In this document: positions 17,432 through 24,892 of the stretch, one piece after another | How positions within the stretch are numbered: the stretch's first letter is position 1 | How the letters are laid out: every line of letters starts with the position of its first letter | DNA from: Verrucomicrobiaceae bacterium | Lineage (GTDB): Bacteria > Verrucomicrobiota > Verrucomicrobiia > Verrucomicrobiales > Akkermansiaceae | Direction: 5' to 3' | NCBI GenBank assembly: GCA_027487435.1 | Contig: JAIYDP010000001.1 | Span: 1-39,358, forward strand | DNA length: 39,358 nucleotides | Translations under genes and position numbers: made by a program | The notes under the pieces: generated by a model | Database searches by the model: none | The model's input: the letters and a program-made list of their open reading frames with translations, nothing else | Told to the model about the DNA's origin: nothing

Positions 17432-18022
17432 TTAGGCTTGTGCTGCGGCTGCGGTTTCTGCCTCAGTTTCGCGTTTGTTTTCGCGGAATGGCATGCCAAG
17501 TGACTTGAGAAGCTCGAAACCTTCTTTGTCGGTTGGGGCGGATGTGACGAAAATCAAGTCGAAACCAATGGTGCGTTTGATTTGATCAATTTCTACTTCT
17601 GGGAAAATGGATTGATCAGGAATACCGACTGCATAGTTGCCACGGCCATCGAAAGATTTGTAAGGAATACCGCGGAAGTCGCGAATGTTTGGCGAAGCGA
17701 TGTGGATGAATCGGTCAAGGAATTCCCACATGCGAGCGCCGCGCAGAGTGACGCGAGCACCGAGTGGCTCATTTTCGCGAAGTTTGAAGTTAGCTACGGC
17801 CTTACGAGAAAACGTGATGGAAGGCTTTTGGCCAGTGATTTTAGCAATTTCGTTCGCAGCATCTTCTACGGCAAGCTTTCGGTCGGAAGCTTTGCCCATG
17901 CAAGATGTGACGACGATTTTTTCTAGTTTTGGTACGGCATTCGGATTGGTGTATCCCATTTTTTCTTTGAGAGCCGGAACGGCTTTCTCGCGGTAGTGTT
18001 GTAGTAGGCGTGGTGTGCTCAT
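17432..18022 (-). CDS. rplE: 50S ribosomal protein L5
   Basis: Contacts 5S rRNA and the P-site tRNA from the central protuberance. Recognisable segments are the N-terminal LLQHYREKAVPALKEKMGY, NPNAVPKLEKIVV, a TGQKPSITFSRKAVANFKLR block, RGARMWEFLDRFIHIASP and IFPEVEIDQIKRTIGFDLIF. At 196 residues it has a short C-terminal extension (REN...ETEAETAAAAQA) of acidic and alanine residues beyond the usual end. Confidence 0.97.
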   Translation of the reverse strand: MSTPRLLQHYREKAVPALKEKMGYTNPNAVPKLEKIVVTSCMGKASDRKLAVEDAANEIAKITGQKPSITFSRKAVANFKLRENEPLGARVTLRGARMWEFLDRFIHIASPNIRDFRGIPYKSFDGRGNYAVGIPDQSIFPEVEIDQIKRTIGFDLIFVTSAPTDKEGFELLKSLGMPFRENKRETEAETAAAAQA

Positions 18023-18070
18023 GGTGTGTGTGTTTTAGCGGGTCAGCGCGACGTATGTTTGGTTATTGTT

Positions 18071-18090
18071 GCTTGCGCTTAAGCGCGGGC
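18071..18090. other. Palindromic hairpin in the rplE-rplX gap
   Basis: GCGCTTAAGCGC is a perfect 12-bp palindrome (18075-18086). It extends through G-U pairs into an 8-bp stem with a TTAA loop over 18071-18090. It lies in an 85-bp gap between rplX and rplE, one of the longest in the ribosomal cluster. No T tract follows, so RNA processing or transcript stability is more likely than termination. Confidence 0.4.
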
Positions 18091-18107
18091 TTATCCAAGG
18101 AAGGATG

Positions 18108-18341
18108 TTAGCCCAGTTTCTTAACGTTGGAGATGTGGATTGGAGCATCCTGAGGCAGAAGTCCGCCATCGGGATTTTGCTCAGATTTGCGAGTGGCTTT
18201 TGTCACGGTGCGAGCGCCGCCAACGATGACGGTGCCTTTCTTGGCATTGACGGAAAGAACGGTGCCTTCTTTGCCTTTATTATTGCCAGTGATGACCTTA
18301 ACGGTATCGCCTTTGTTTACATGTGTTTTGATTTTGCTCAT
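18108..18341 (-). CDS. rplX: 50S ribosomal protein L24
   Basis: One of the first proteins to bind 23S rRNA and start large-subunit assembly; it also lies by the peptide exit tunnel. The KOW motif ([19 protein letters not shown]), the following [18 protein letters not shown] and the terminal [11 protein letters not shown] are typical. At 77 residues it is at the short end of bacterial L24. Confidence 0.96.
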   Translation of the reverse strand: MSKIKTHVNKGDTVKVITGNNKGKEGTVLSVNAKKGTVIVGGARTVTKATRKSEQNPDGGLLPQDAPIHISNVKKLG

Positions 18342-18369
18342 AGGAGTAGCTAACGAAAGGTGTAGAGGA

Positions 18370-18735
18370 TCAGACCACCTCAGGGGCGAGAGAAACGATT
18401 TTCATAAAGGACTTTTCGCGAAGTTCCCGAGCGACAGGGCCAAAGATGCGAGTGCCACGTGGATTATTGTCTTTGTCAATCACGACGACTGCGTTGGTAT
18501 CAAAGCGGAGCACGGAGCCATCGGTGCGACGGATCGGAGCGCTGGTGCGGACGACAACGGCCTTGACGACGCTGCCCTTTTTGACGGCAGCGGTAGGGAT
18601 CGAGTCGCGGATGTGGCAAGTGATCACATCGCCAACATGAGCGAAGCGAGTGCGTTTGCCGATAACGCCGATCATTTTGGCGGTTTTAGCGCCGGTGTTG
18701 TCAGCAACGACAACGGTAGATTCCATTTGGAGCAT
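18370..18735 (-). CDS. rplN: 50S ribosomal protein L14
   Basis: Forms part of the intersubunit bridge with 16S rRNA and is the docking site of the silencing factor RsfS. The start [35 protein letters not shown], the [20 protein letters not shown] block and [22 protein letters not shown] are highly conserved. Length 121 is standard. Confidence 0.98.
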   Translation of the reverse strand: MLQMESTVVVADNTGAKTAKMIGVIGKRTRFAHVGDVITCHIRDSIPTAAVKKGSVVKAVVVRTSAPIRRTDGSVLRFDTNAVVVIDKDNNPRGTRIFGPVARELREKSFMKIVSLAPEVV

Positions 18736-18792
18736 ATATTCGTAATAAGTAAGGTTCTGAAGAAAAGAAATTGCCTGCGGGAGGCGTTCCTA

Positions 18793-19056
18793 TTAGTGAG
18801 TGAGGATCGAGTCAAGCGCCCATCGCTTTAATTTTGAAGTTGGGCGTGATTCCACGATACGGACTTTATCGCCGATTTTCGCTTCGCTGTTTTCGTCATG
18901 CACGTAGAATTTCTTCGTACGTTTGACAATTTTGTTGAAGCGTGGGTGAGGAACGCGTGCGACGTAGGCTACGACAAGAGTCTTATCCATTTTATCGGAG
19001 ATGACGGTGCCGACGCGGGTCTTGCGGTTGGAAGTGGTTGGTGCTGATTCGCTCAT
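18793..19056 (-). CDS. rpsQ: 30S ribosomal protein S17
   Basis: Primary 16S rRNA-binding protein of the 5' domain. The OB-fold core KTRVGTVISDKMDKTLVVAY, KRTKKFYVHDENSEAKIGDK and VRIVESRPTSKLKRW are diagnostic. A short N-terminal stretch (MSESAPTTSN) precedes the conserved body. Length 87 is typical. It lies between rpmC and rplN. Confidence 0.97.
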   Translation of the reverse strand: MSESAPTTSNRKTRVGTVISDKMDKTLVVAYVARVPHPRFNKIVKRTKKFYVHDENSEAKIGDKVRIVESRPTSKLKRWALDSILTH

Positions 19057-19085
19057 GAGTGGTGTGCTGCGTGTATTGTATGGGA

Positions 19086-19289
19086 TTACGCTTGGTTTTT
19101 ACGCTCGTTGTGAAGCGTCAAAAGGCGAGCGTTTTCGCGGCGCAGAGTGCGGACGCGGGCGGAGTTCTCAAGCGCGCCAGAAGCCTTCTGGACCTTGAGG
19201 TTGATGGCTTCGAGTTTGTTTTCTCGGATTCGACGTGTGACATCAGCATCGGAAAGTTGACGAAGTGCAGTGGCTTTAGAATTGGCCAT
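19086..19289 (-). CDS. rpmC: 50S ribosomal protein L29
   Basis: Small two-helix protein at the exit of the peptide tunnel, part of the docking site of trigger factor and signal recognition particle. The sequence MANSKATALRQLSDADVTRR followed by LRRENARLLTLHNER matches the family pattern, although the LExLR motif is modified. Its 67 residues and position after rplP confirm it. Confidence 0.93.
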   Translation of the reverse strand: MANSKATALRQLSDADVTRRIRENKLEAINLKVQKASGALENSARVRTLRRENARLLTLHNERKNQA

Positions 19290-19315
19290 AGTAGTAAATG
19301 GTGTAGAGATGGGGA

Positions 19316-19735
19316 TTAGGTGTGTGGATTGCGGACAACGAAGCGCGTGCCGATGCCGAGTTTGTAGGATGCGAGGCGCATTGCTTCGCGAGCTTGAGAT
19401 TCAGGAACGCCAGCAATTTCGAAAAGCATATTTCCTGGGCGAATGACTGCGACCCATGCTTCAACGGAGCCTTTGCCTTTACCCATCCGAGTTTCAGGTG
19501 GGCGTGCGGTGATGGACTTGTGAGGGAAAATACGAATCCATACCTTGCCTTTCCGCTTAAGGAAGCGGTTGATGGCAATACGGCAGGCTTCGATTTGGCG
19601 GTTGGTCATCCAGCCGCGGTCAAGGGACTGAAGTCCGAAGTCGCCGAAGGCGACGGTGGTTCCCGAAGTGGCATTTCCAGCGCGTGAGCCGCGGAAAGAC
19701 TTTCGGAACTTGGTTCGTTTGGGCATCAAAGGCAT
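19316..19735 (-). CDS. rplP: 50S ribosomal protein L16
   Basis: Organises the A-site tRNA region of the peptidyl transferase centre. [17 protein letters not shown], the [21 protein letters not shown] segment, [20 protein letters not shown] and [18 protein letters not shown] are diagnostic. Length is 139. Two ATG codons lie close together; the upstream one at 19735 is chosen because a perfect AGGAGG lies 8 nt before it. That is the only clear Shine-Dalgarno sequence I see in this cluster. Confidence 0.97.
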   Translation of the reverse strand: MPLMPKRTKFRKSFRGSRAGNATSGTTVAFGDFGLQSLDRGWMTNRQIEACRIAINRFLKRKGKVWIRIFPHKSITARPPETRMGKGKGSVEAWVAVIRPGNMLFEIAGVPESQAREAMRLASYKLGIGTRFVVRNPHT

Positions 19736-19743
19736 GTGAGGTT

Positions 19744-19749
19744 CCTCCT
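19744..19749 (-). promoter_or_regulatory. Strong Shine-Dalgarno sequence of rplP
   Basis: AGGAGG on the minus strand, 8 nt before ATG 19735. It fixes the rplP start and stands out because the other ribosomal genes here have no recognisable purine-rich site before their start codons. Confidence 0.85.
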
Positions 19750-19802
19750 AGGTGGTAGTTTATGGTGTAATGTGTAAGGGATAAATGAAGCAATCGATGA
19801 AA

Positions 19803-20534
19803 TTAGCGGCGGTCGCCACCACGATTGTTGTCACGGCGATCACCACGCGGTGGTCCGTCACGACGCTCGCGGCGCTCACGACGTTCACCACCTGTAGCGG
19901 GGCGAGAGTCTTCTTCGCGGCGATTGATCCAGCATTTGACGCCGATGATGCCGAAAAGTGTGCGGGCTTCAGCGAAACCGTATTCGATGGGCACGCGGAG
20001 TGTTTGAAGAGGCACTTTGCCTTCACGATACCACTCTGCACGAGCGATGTCTGCACCACCAAGGCGACCAGCGCAGCGGACTCGAATGCCCTCGGCACCA
20101 AATTCCATAGCGGTTTGGAGGCATCGCTTCATGGCGCGACGGAAAGAGACACGACGCTCAAGTTGCGTGGCGATGTTCTCAGCGATCAATTGTGGTTCCA
20201 GTTCTGGCTTACGAATTTCTAGGATGTCAATTTTCACTTGAGCACCGTTGCAAATTTTGGAGATATCTGCGGTCATACGCTCAATCTCAGTGCCCTTGCG
20301 ACCGATGATCAGTCCAGGACGAGCAGATTGAAGAGTAACGCGCACAGAATTCCAAGCACGCTCGATCACAACTTTGGCGATGCCAGCGAACTGAAGATTC
20401 TTTTTGACGTATTCACGGACAGCAAGGTCTTCGTGAAGCTTGTTGGCGTAGTCCTTGCCTGTGGCAAACCATTTGGAGCGCCAGTCTTTGTTGACGGCGA
20501 GGCGGAAGGCGATCGGGTTGACTTTTTGTCCCAT
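19803..20534 (-). CDS. rpsC: 30S ribosomal protein S3 with an Arg-rich C-terminal tail
   Basis: Forms the mRNA entry tunnel with S4 and S5 and takes part in unwinding m[23 protein letters not shown], the KH domain with [14 protein letters not shown], and the C-terminal [20 protein letters not shown] and [11 protein letters not shown] segments identify it. It has 243 residues; the last 35 or so form a low-complexity tail ([20 protein letters not shown], then [20 protein letters not shown]) rich in Arg, Gly and Asp. The extension resembles the N-terminal tail of S5 in the same operon. Confidence 0.97.
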   Translation of the reverse strand: MGQKVNPIAFRLAVNKDWRSKWFATGKDYANKLHEDLAVREYVKKNLQFAGIAKVVIERAWNSVRVTLQSARPGLIIGRKGTEIERMTADISKICNGAQVKIDILEIRKPELEPQLIAENIATQLERRVSFRRAMKRCLQTAMEFGAEGIRVRCAGRLGGADIARAEWYREGKVPLQTLRVPIEYGFAEARTLFGIIGVKCWINRREEDSRPATGGERRERRERRDGPPRGDRRDNNRGGDRR

Positions 20535-20567
20535 AGTATCGTAAGGTTGTGGTGATGATTCGGTGAG

Positions 20568-20912
20568 TTATTGAGCCTTGGCTTCGTCGGTCAGAGTAAT
20601 GAAGATGTGGCTGGTAGGGCGGCGGATGGCACCAGCGGAGCCCTTCGCACGAGGTTTGAAGCGCTTGAGAGCTGGGCCGATGCCAATGGTAGCTTCTTTG
20701 ATGGTCAAAGATTCAGCATTGAGGCTGAAATTGTGCTCAGCATCAGCCATCGCAGTTTTCAGTGTTTTGCTAATCAACTGTGCCGCTTTTTTCGGCGTGA
20801 ATCTCAAGATGTCCATGGCGCTTGCAGCGGGCAGGCCTTGGATGGCGCGGGCGACGTCACGCGCTTTTTTCGGCGAGAGTCGGACGTATTTTGTTGTGCT
20901 TTTGACTTCCAT
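20568..20912 (-). CDS. rplV: 50S ribosomal protein L22
   Basis: Lines the peptide exit tunnel with a long beta hairpin. I placed the start at ATG 20912 (MEVKSTTKYVRLSPKKARDV, 114 residues), which matches the usual L22 N-terminus. The open frame continues 58 codons upstream to 21086, but that part lies inside the neighbouring gene and is not L22-like. RPTSHIFITL at the C-terminus and GPALKRFKPRAKGSAGAIR in the loop are typical; the latter contains the tunnel-tip region. Confidence 0.96.
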   Translation of the reverse strand: MEVKSTTKYVRLSPKKARDVARAIQGLPAASAMDILRFTPKKAAQLISKTLKTAMADAEHNFSLNAESLTIKEATIGIGPALKRFKPRAKGSAGAIRRPTSHIFITLTDEAKAQ

Positions 20913-20961
20913 GGTAGTGGTGGGATCTATAAATGTTTTTCTGTAAAAATTGAGTGATTGA

Positions 20962-21714
20962 TTAGCGTGCTTCCGTATTGAGAACCAGTGTGTCTCCGAT
21001 TTGGACTTTTTGATCTTTGACGTTGAGCACCTCGACAAAGGCACCCGAGACGTTCTTGCGAACCTCTGCAATGATGGCTTTGCCATAGGCCTGTTCGCCT
21101 CGTTGTAATAAGTATTTCATTCCGATACGAAGATTTTGAGCAGAACCCGAGTTGATGAGAATTAGCCCACTTTCCGAGTCGATGCTGACGACGTCTGCAC
21201 GATGAATCGAACCGATTTTGATGTCGGGTTGGGGTTTTTCACGTAAACCGAGGATGTTGTCAAGTTCCCGTTGAGAAACTTCCAGTTTTAATCGAGCCGA
21301 AGGATCGGAGACCACGGCTTCGCGAGAATAATGCTGGCTGGCAGCAGAGAGATCGAGCGCGGCTTTTTCGGTTGCAGCAAGACGTTCTTGGAGAATTTGC
21401 AAATCCGCAGCAGCCTGCACGAGGCGCTCGTTTCCACCATCGAGGAGGTTTTTCCCGAGCGCTGCGAGGAGCTGCTTAATTTCCGCAAGTTCTTCAAGAG
21501 CCTTGGACTCCCCTTCTTTTGCCTCGATCACACTAGCGGCCAAGGTCTGATTTTGCCGTCGTAGCTGAGCGATTTCTGCACGAAGTTGATCATCAGCAGA
21601 AATGGTGCCGAAGGGCGAATCGGAAACGTCCCCTTGAGCAAAAACGCACACGGAACCAAAGCCAACTGCGAAGGCAGAAGCAAGGATTCGAGATGATGTG
21701 CGAATGAGCGACAT
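20962..21714 (-). CDS. Secreted coiled-coil protein inserted in the S10 operon between rpsS and rplV
   Basis: This 250-residue protein is not a ribosomal protein. It has a signal peptide (MSLIRTSSRILASAFAVGFG, then SVCVFAQ, cleaved near residue 27), so it should be exported. A long heptad-rich coiled coil covers about residues 40-165 (DQLRAEIAQLRRQNQTLAAS, KALEELAEIKQLLAAL, LQILQERLAATEKAALDL). The last 75 residues look like a small beta barrel (IGSIHRADVVSIDSESGLIL, LRIGMKYLLQRG, VQIGDTLVL), a form found in periplasmic envelope proteins. It lies 23 nt after rpsS and 49 nt before rplV on the same strand, so it must be co-transcribed with them. A role in the envelope is all that can be inferred. 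Confidence 0.8.
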   Translation of the reverse strand: MSLIRTSSRILASAFAVGFGSVCVFAQGDVSDSPFGTISADDQLRAEIAQLRRQNQTLAASVIEAKEGESKALEELAEIKQLLAALGKNLLDGGNERLVQAAADLQILQERLAATEKAALDLSAASQHYSREAVVSDPSARLKLEVSQRELDNILGLREKPQPDIKIGSIHRADVVSIDSESGLILINSGSAQNLRIGMKYLLQRGEQAYGKAIIAEVRKNVSGAFVEVLNVKDQKVQIGDTLVLNTEAR

Positions 21715-21737
21715 GAGGATGAAATGAGGAAGATCGA

Positions 21738-22007
21738 TTATTTCTTGCCGATGCCACCGTGGGCCTTGAAGATACGGGTTGGTGCAAATTCACCAAGTTT
21801 GTGACCTACCATGTTTTCTGTGACATAGACAGGGACAAAGGATTTGCCGTTGTGAACTGCGAAGTTCAAGCCAACGAAGTCAGGAGTGATCATCGATTTA
21901 CGACTCCAGGTCTTGATGGCCTTGTGATCGCCAGCGGCAGCGGCGACGTCAATTTTGGCAAGAAGCTTCTGGTCAATAAATGGACCTTTTTTCAGCGAGC
22001 GAGGCAT
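21738..22007 (-). CDS. rpsS: 30S ribosomal protein S19
   Basis: Sits in the head of the small subunit and contacts S13 and the A-site t[42 protein letters not shown] and [20 protein letters not shown] are diagnostic. Length 89 is standard. It follows rplB directly; the next gene on this strand should be rplV but is the secreted coiled-coil gene instead. Confidence 0.98.
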   Translation of the reverse strand: MPRSLKKGPFIDQKLLAKIDVAAAAGDHKAIKTWSRKSMITPDFVGLNFAVHNGKSFVPVYVTENMVGHKLGEFAPTRIFKAHGGIGKK

Positions 22008-22029
22008 GATGCGTGATGGTTAGTTAAGA

Positions 22030-22866
22030 TTATTTTTTCGTGCGAGGAGAGACAATGAAAATGGCAGAAGCCTTTTTCTTGTTACGGGTCTTCTGACCTT
22101 TGGCGTGACCCCATGGAGAGAGAAGGTGTTTACGACCGCCGCCAGATTTGGAGCGACCTTCACCACCACCGTTCGGGTGGTCAACAGGGTTCATGGTCAT
22201 ACCACGGACAGTAGGGCGAACGCCATTCCAGCGAGTGCGTCCTGCTTTGCCGGAAACCTCATTCATGTGCTCACGGTTACCGACTTGTCCGACAGTGCAA
22301 AGGCAGTCCTCGTTGAACTTGCGGATCTCACCAGATGGCATTTTCACAAGAGCGAAACCAGCTTCGCGGTTGGAAAGAACTGCTTGTTGACCAGCAGCAC
22401 GGGCGACTTTGCCGCCTGTTCCAGGAAGGAGTTCAATGTTGTGAATCATCGTGCCGAGTGGCACGCTCTTCAAGGGCATCGCGTTACCGGGCTTTGGATC
22501 AGCCTTGAGCGAGGAAACAACGGAGCCACCAACTTCAAGACCAACTGGGGCGAGGATGTAGCTTTTGGTTCCATCAGCATATTGCAAAAGAGCAATGCGG
22601 CATGTGCGGTTAGGATCGTATTCGATACCAACTACGGTTGCAGCCATGTCAGTTTTGTTGCGCTTGAAATCGATCAAGCGGTAGTGACGTTTCGCGCCAC
22701 CGCCGACGTGGCGGCAAGTGATACGACCGGTGTTGTTACGACCGCCGGAACGCTTGATCGGAGTGAGCAAAGACTTTTCGGGAGTATGTTTGGTAACTTC
22801 CTCGAAGGTAGGGTGCTGTTTGTAGCGTGCTGATGGTGTGTGAGGTTTAAAGACTTTCAGGGCCAT
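22030..22866 (-). CDS. rplB: 50S ribosomal protein L2
   Basis: Needed for subunit joining and peptidyl transferase activity. [17 protein letters not shown], the [19 protein letters not shown] block, [18 protein letters not shown] and the catalytic-region [20 protein letters not shown] are all conserved, including the essential His of the NPVDHP motif. It has 278 residues, the usual length. Confidence 0.98.
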   Translation of the reverse strand: MALKVFKPHTPSARYKQHPTFEEVTKHTPEKSLLTPIKRSGGRNNTGRITCRHVGGGAKRHYRLIDFKRNKTDMAATVVGIEYDPNRTCRIALLQYADGTKSYILAPVGLEVGGSVVSSLKADPKPGNAMPLKSVPLGTMIHNIELLPGTGGKVARAAGQQAVLSNREAGFALVKMPSGEIRKFNEDCLCTVGQVGNREHMNEVSGKAGRTRWNGVRPTVRGMTMNPVDHPNGGGEGRSKSGGGRKHLLSPWGHAKGQKTRNKKKASAIFIVSPRTKK

Positions 22867-22925
22867 GACTCAATAATGGTTCGAGTTAAAGAAGGCAGGA
22901 GATAACTGCGGTGGAGAAAAATGGA

Positions 22926-23210
22926 TTAGACAAGATCGAGAGATTCGCCTTCTTTGAGGCGGACGATCGCTTTCTTGAGATGATTGGTGCGTCCCTCATC
23001 GGCACGGCGGCGGCGTTTCGCTTTACCTTTGATGGTAATGGTGCGGACATCGGAGACTTTTTTGCCGAGTAAGGTTTCTACGGCTTTTTTGATCTCGATC
23101 TTGTTGGCACTACGATCCACATCAAGGACGATCTCATTGTTGAGTTCGTTCAGATACGTGGCTTTTTCGGTCATGCGAACGTTTTTGATTACGTGGAAAA
23201 GGTCTTTCAT
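22926..23210 (-). CDS. rplW: 50S ribosomal protein L23
   Basis: Lies at the exit of the peptide tunnel and is the main docking site of trigger factor. MKDLFHVIKNVRMTEKATYL, NEIVLDVDRSANKIEIKKAV and VSDVRTITIKGKAKRRRR match the family. Its 94 residues and position between rplD and rplB confirm it. Confidence 0.96.
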   Translation of the reverse strand: MKDLFHVIKNVRMTEKATYLNELNNEIVLDVDRSANKIEIKKAVETLLGKKVSDVRTITIKGKAKRRRRADEGRTNHLKKAIVRLKEGESLDLV

Positions 23211-23220
23211 AGCTATGGGA

Positions 23221-23829
23221 TCAGGCGGTGCGTTGTGCGATGGTTTCGATGGCCGAGCCTACGACGAAGATTTCATTGTGGAGCAAAAGATGCTCGACGT
23301 TGAGTTCTGCAGCGGTCATGAGCAAGACGTTCTGGACGTTGCGAGCTGCAAGGTAGGTTGATTCGGTAAAGGTGTTGGCGACGATGAGGATACGGCGAGC
23401 GTTCGACAGAGCAGCAACGGCGGCGTTAAAGGATTTGGTTTTGCCATCTGCCACTTCAAAGGAAGGAATGGTCTTCAGGCCTTCTGCGCGAATGATGTCA
23501 CCGAGGACGCGGCGTAAGGCGAGCTTACGGGTCGATTTGGTAACCTTCTTGCTGTAATCGCATGGACGAGGACCGAAAACAACACCACCACCTACGAAAA
23601 TCGGGGCGCGTTTGTCGCCGTGACGAGCACCACCCGTGCCTTTTTGTTTGTAGATTTTTTTGTTATTTCCGCGGACTTCGCCACGAGTTTTGGTATTCGC
23701 GGAGCCAGTGCGGCGGTTGGCACGATAAGCGGTGACGAGGTCGTGGACAGCTTGATTTCCTTTGTCCTCAGGAGCGAGAACGATGGAAGCAGCTTCTGCG
23801 GCGGCGACTGTTAGTATAGTAGAAGACAT
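23221..23829 (-). CDS. rplD: 50S ribosomal protein L4
   Basis: Primary 23S rRNA binder whose extended loop reaches the peptide tunnel; in E. coli it also represses the S10 operon. The loop motif is conserved (TKTRGEVRGNNKKIYKQKGT then GGARHGDKRAPIFVGGGVVFG), as is KVTKSTRKLALRRVLGD. The 202-residue protein lies 10 bp from rplW. Confidence 0.97.
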   Translation of the reverse strand: MSSTILTVAAAEAASIVLAPEDKGNQAVHDLVTAYRANRRTGSANTKTRGEVRGNNKKIYKQKGTGGARHGDKRAPIFVGGGVVFGPRPCDYSKKVTKSTRKLALRRVLGDIIRAEGLKTIPSFEVADGKTKSFNAAVAALSNARRILIVANTFTESTYLAARNVQNVLLMTAAELNVEHLLLHNEIFVVGSAIETIAQRTA

Positions 23830-23875
23830 GACAAGAATGGGGATACGAAGTTACGTAGCGGGTGATTCAGCAATG

Positions 23876-24517
23876 TTATGCTGATTTTTTCTTTTTCGCA
23901 GGGCGAACGGTGACGTAGCTGCCTTTGGCACCTGGAATGGCACCAGAAATCAAAAGAGCTCCATCTTCAGCGCGAACAGCGACAACTTTGAGGTTCTGCA
24001 CGGTGCGTTGTGCATCACCATCATGACCTGGCATTTTTTGGTTTTTCCAAACACGCCCTGGTGTGGAACGGCAACCGATGGCTCCCGTTCTACGGTGCAT
24101 CATCGATCCGTGGGTCATGCGAAGGCCACCGAATTTGTAGCGTTTGACAACACCCGTGAAACCGTGACCTTTGGAAGTGCCGATGACATCGACGAACTGA
24201 CCAGCAGTGAAGAGGTCTGCTCCGGGATGCGCTTCAGGAAGTGCATCACCAGCGCAAAGGCGAAATTCTTGGATCTGGCGTTTGACAACGGAGCCAGCTT
24301 TCTTGGCATGTCCGATGGCAGCTTTGGTCGAGCGGGATTCTTTTTTCTGATCGTCGTAACCGACTTGGATGGCGCGGTAGCCGTCCTTTTCGATGGTTTT
24401 TTCTTGCAGAAAAGTGTTACCTTGCACGTCCACCACGGTGACGGGGATCATGGATTGAGTGGCCTCGTCGAAAAGACGGGTCATGCCGATTTTTTTACCG
24501 AGTAGTCCTAATGGCAT
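23876..24517 (-). CDS. rplC: 50S ribosomal protein L3
   Basis: Initiates large-subunit assembly and shapes the peptidyl transferase centre. MPLGLLGKKIGMTRLFDEA at the start, GTSKGHGFTGVVKRYKFGG and GCRSTPGRVWKNQKMPGH are diagnostic; the last holds the Gln methylated by PrmB in other bacteria (WKNQKMPG). It has 213 residues, usual for the family. Confidence 0.98.
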   Translation of the reverse strand: MPLGLLGKKIGMTRLFDEATQSMIPVTVVDVQGNTFLQEKTIEKDGYRAIQVGYDDQKKESRSTKAAIGHAKKAGSVVKRQIQEFRLCAGDALPEAHPGADLFTAGQFVDVIGTSKGHGFTGVVKRYKFGGLRMTHGSMMHRRTGAIGCRSTPGRVWKNQKMPGHDGDAQRTVQNLKVVAVRAEDGALLISGAIPGAKGSYVTVRPAKKKKSA

Positions 24518-24551
24518 AGTATGCTAGTGGTTGGTTAGAGTGGTTGATGGA

Positions 24552-24860
24552 TCAGATGCGGATGGAAATATCGACACCGGCGGGAAGGTTGAGTTTCTTG
24601 AGTTCGTCCACCGTGCGGGATGTCGGGTCGAGGATATCGAGCAGACGCTTGTGGGTACGGATTTCAAATTGCTCAGCGGATTTTTTGTTCACGTGAACGG
24701 AACGGTTGACACTGAATTTTTCGATGCGAGTCGGAAGAGGCACAGGGCCCGATACCTTAGCACCAGTGCGCTTGGCGGTCTCGACGATTTCTGCGGCAGA
24801 TTTATCGACGGCTCGATGGTCGAAGGCGCGGAGACGAATGCGTATTTTTTGGTTATCCAT
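24552..24860 (-). CDS. rpsJ: 30S ribosomal protein S10
   Basis: Small-subunit head protein that also works in transcription antitermination as Nus[41 protein letters not shown] and [20 protein letters not shown] are diagnostic. It has 102 residues. It starts 32 nt after fusA; tuf, often between fusA and rpsJ, is absent, so the str and S10 groups are fused. Confidence 0.98.
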   Translation of the reverse strand: MDNQKIRIRLRAFDHRAVDKSAAEIVETAKRTGAKVSGPVPLPTRIEKFSVNRSVHVNKKSAEQFEIRTHKRLLDILDPTSRTVDELKKLNLPAGVDISIRI

Positions 24861-24892
24861 AAACGTAGGGTGAGGTGATGGTTGGTGGTGGT

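Noticed and set aside
20913..21086. N-terminal extension of rplV to 172 residues
   Set aside because: L22 normally starts at the MEVKSTTKYVRLSPKKARD position; the extra codons lie in the 3' part of the neighbouring gene in another frame.
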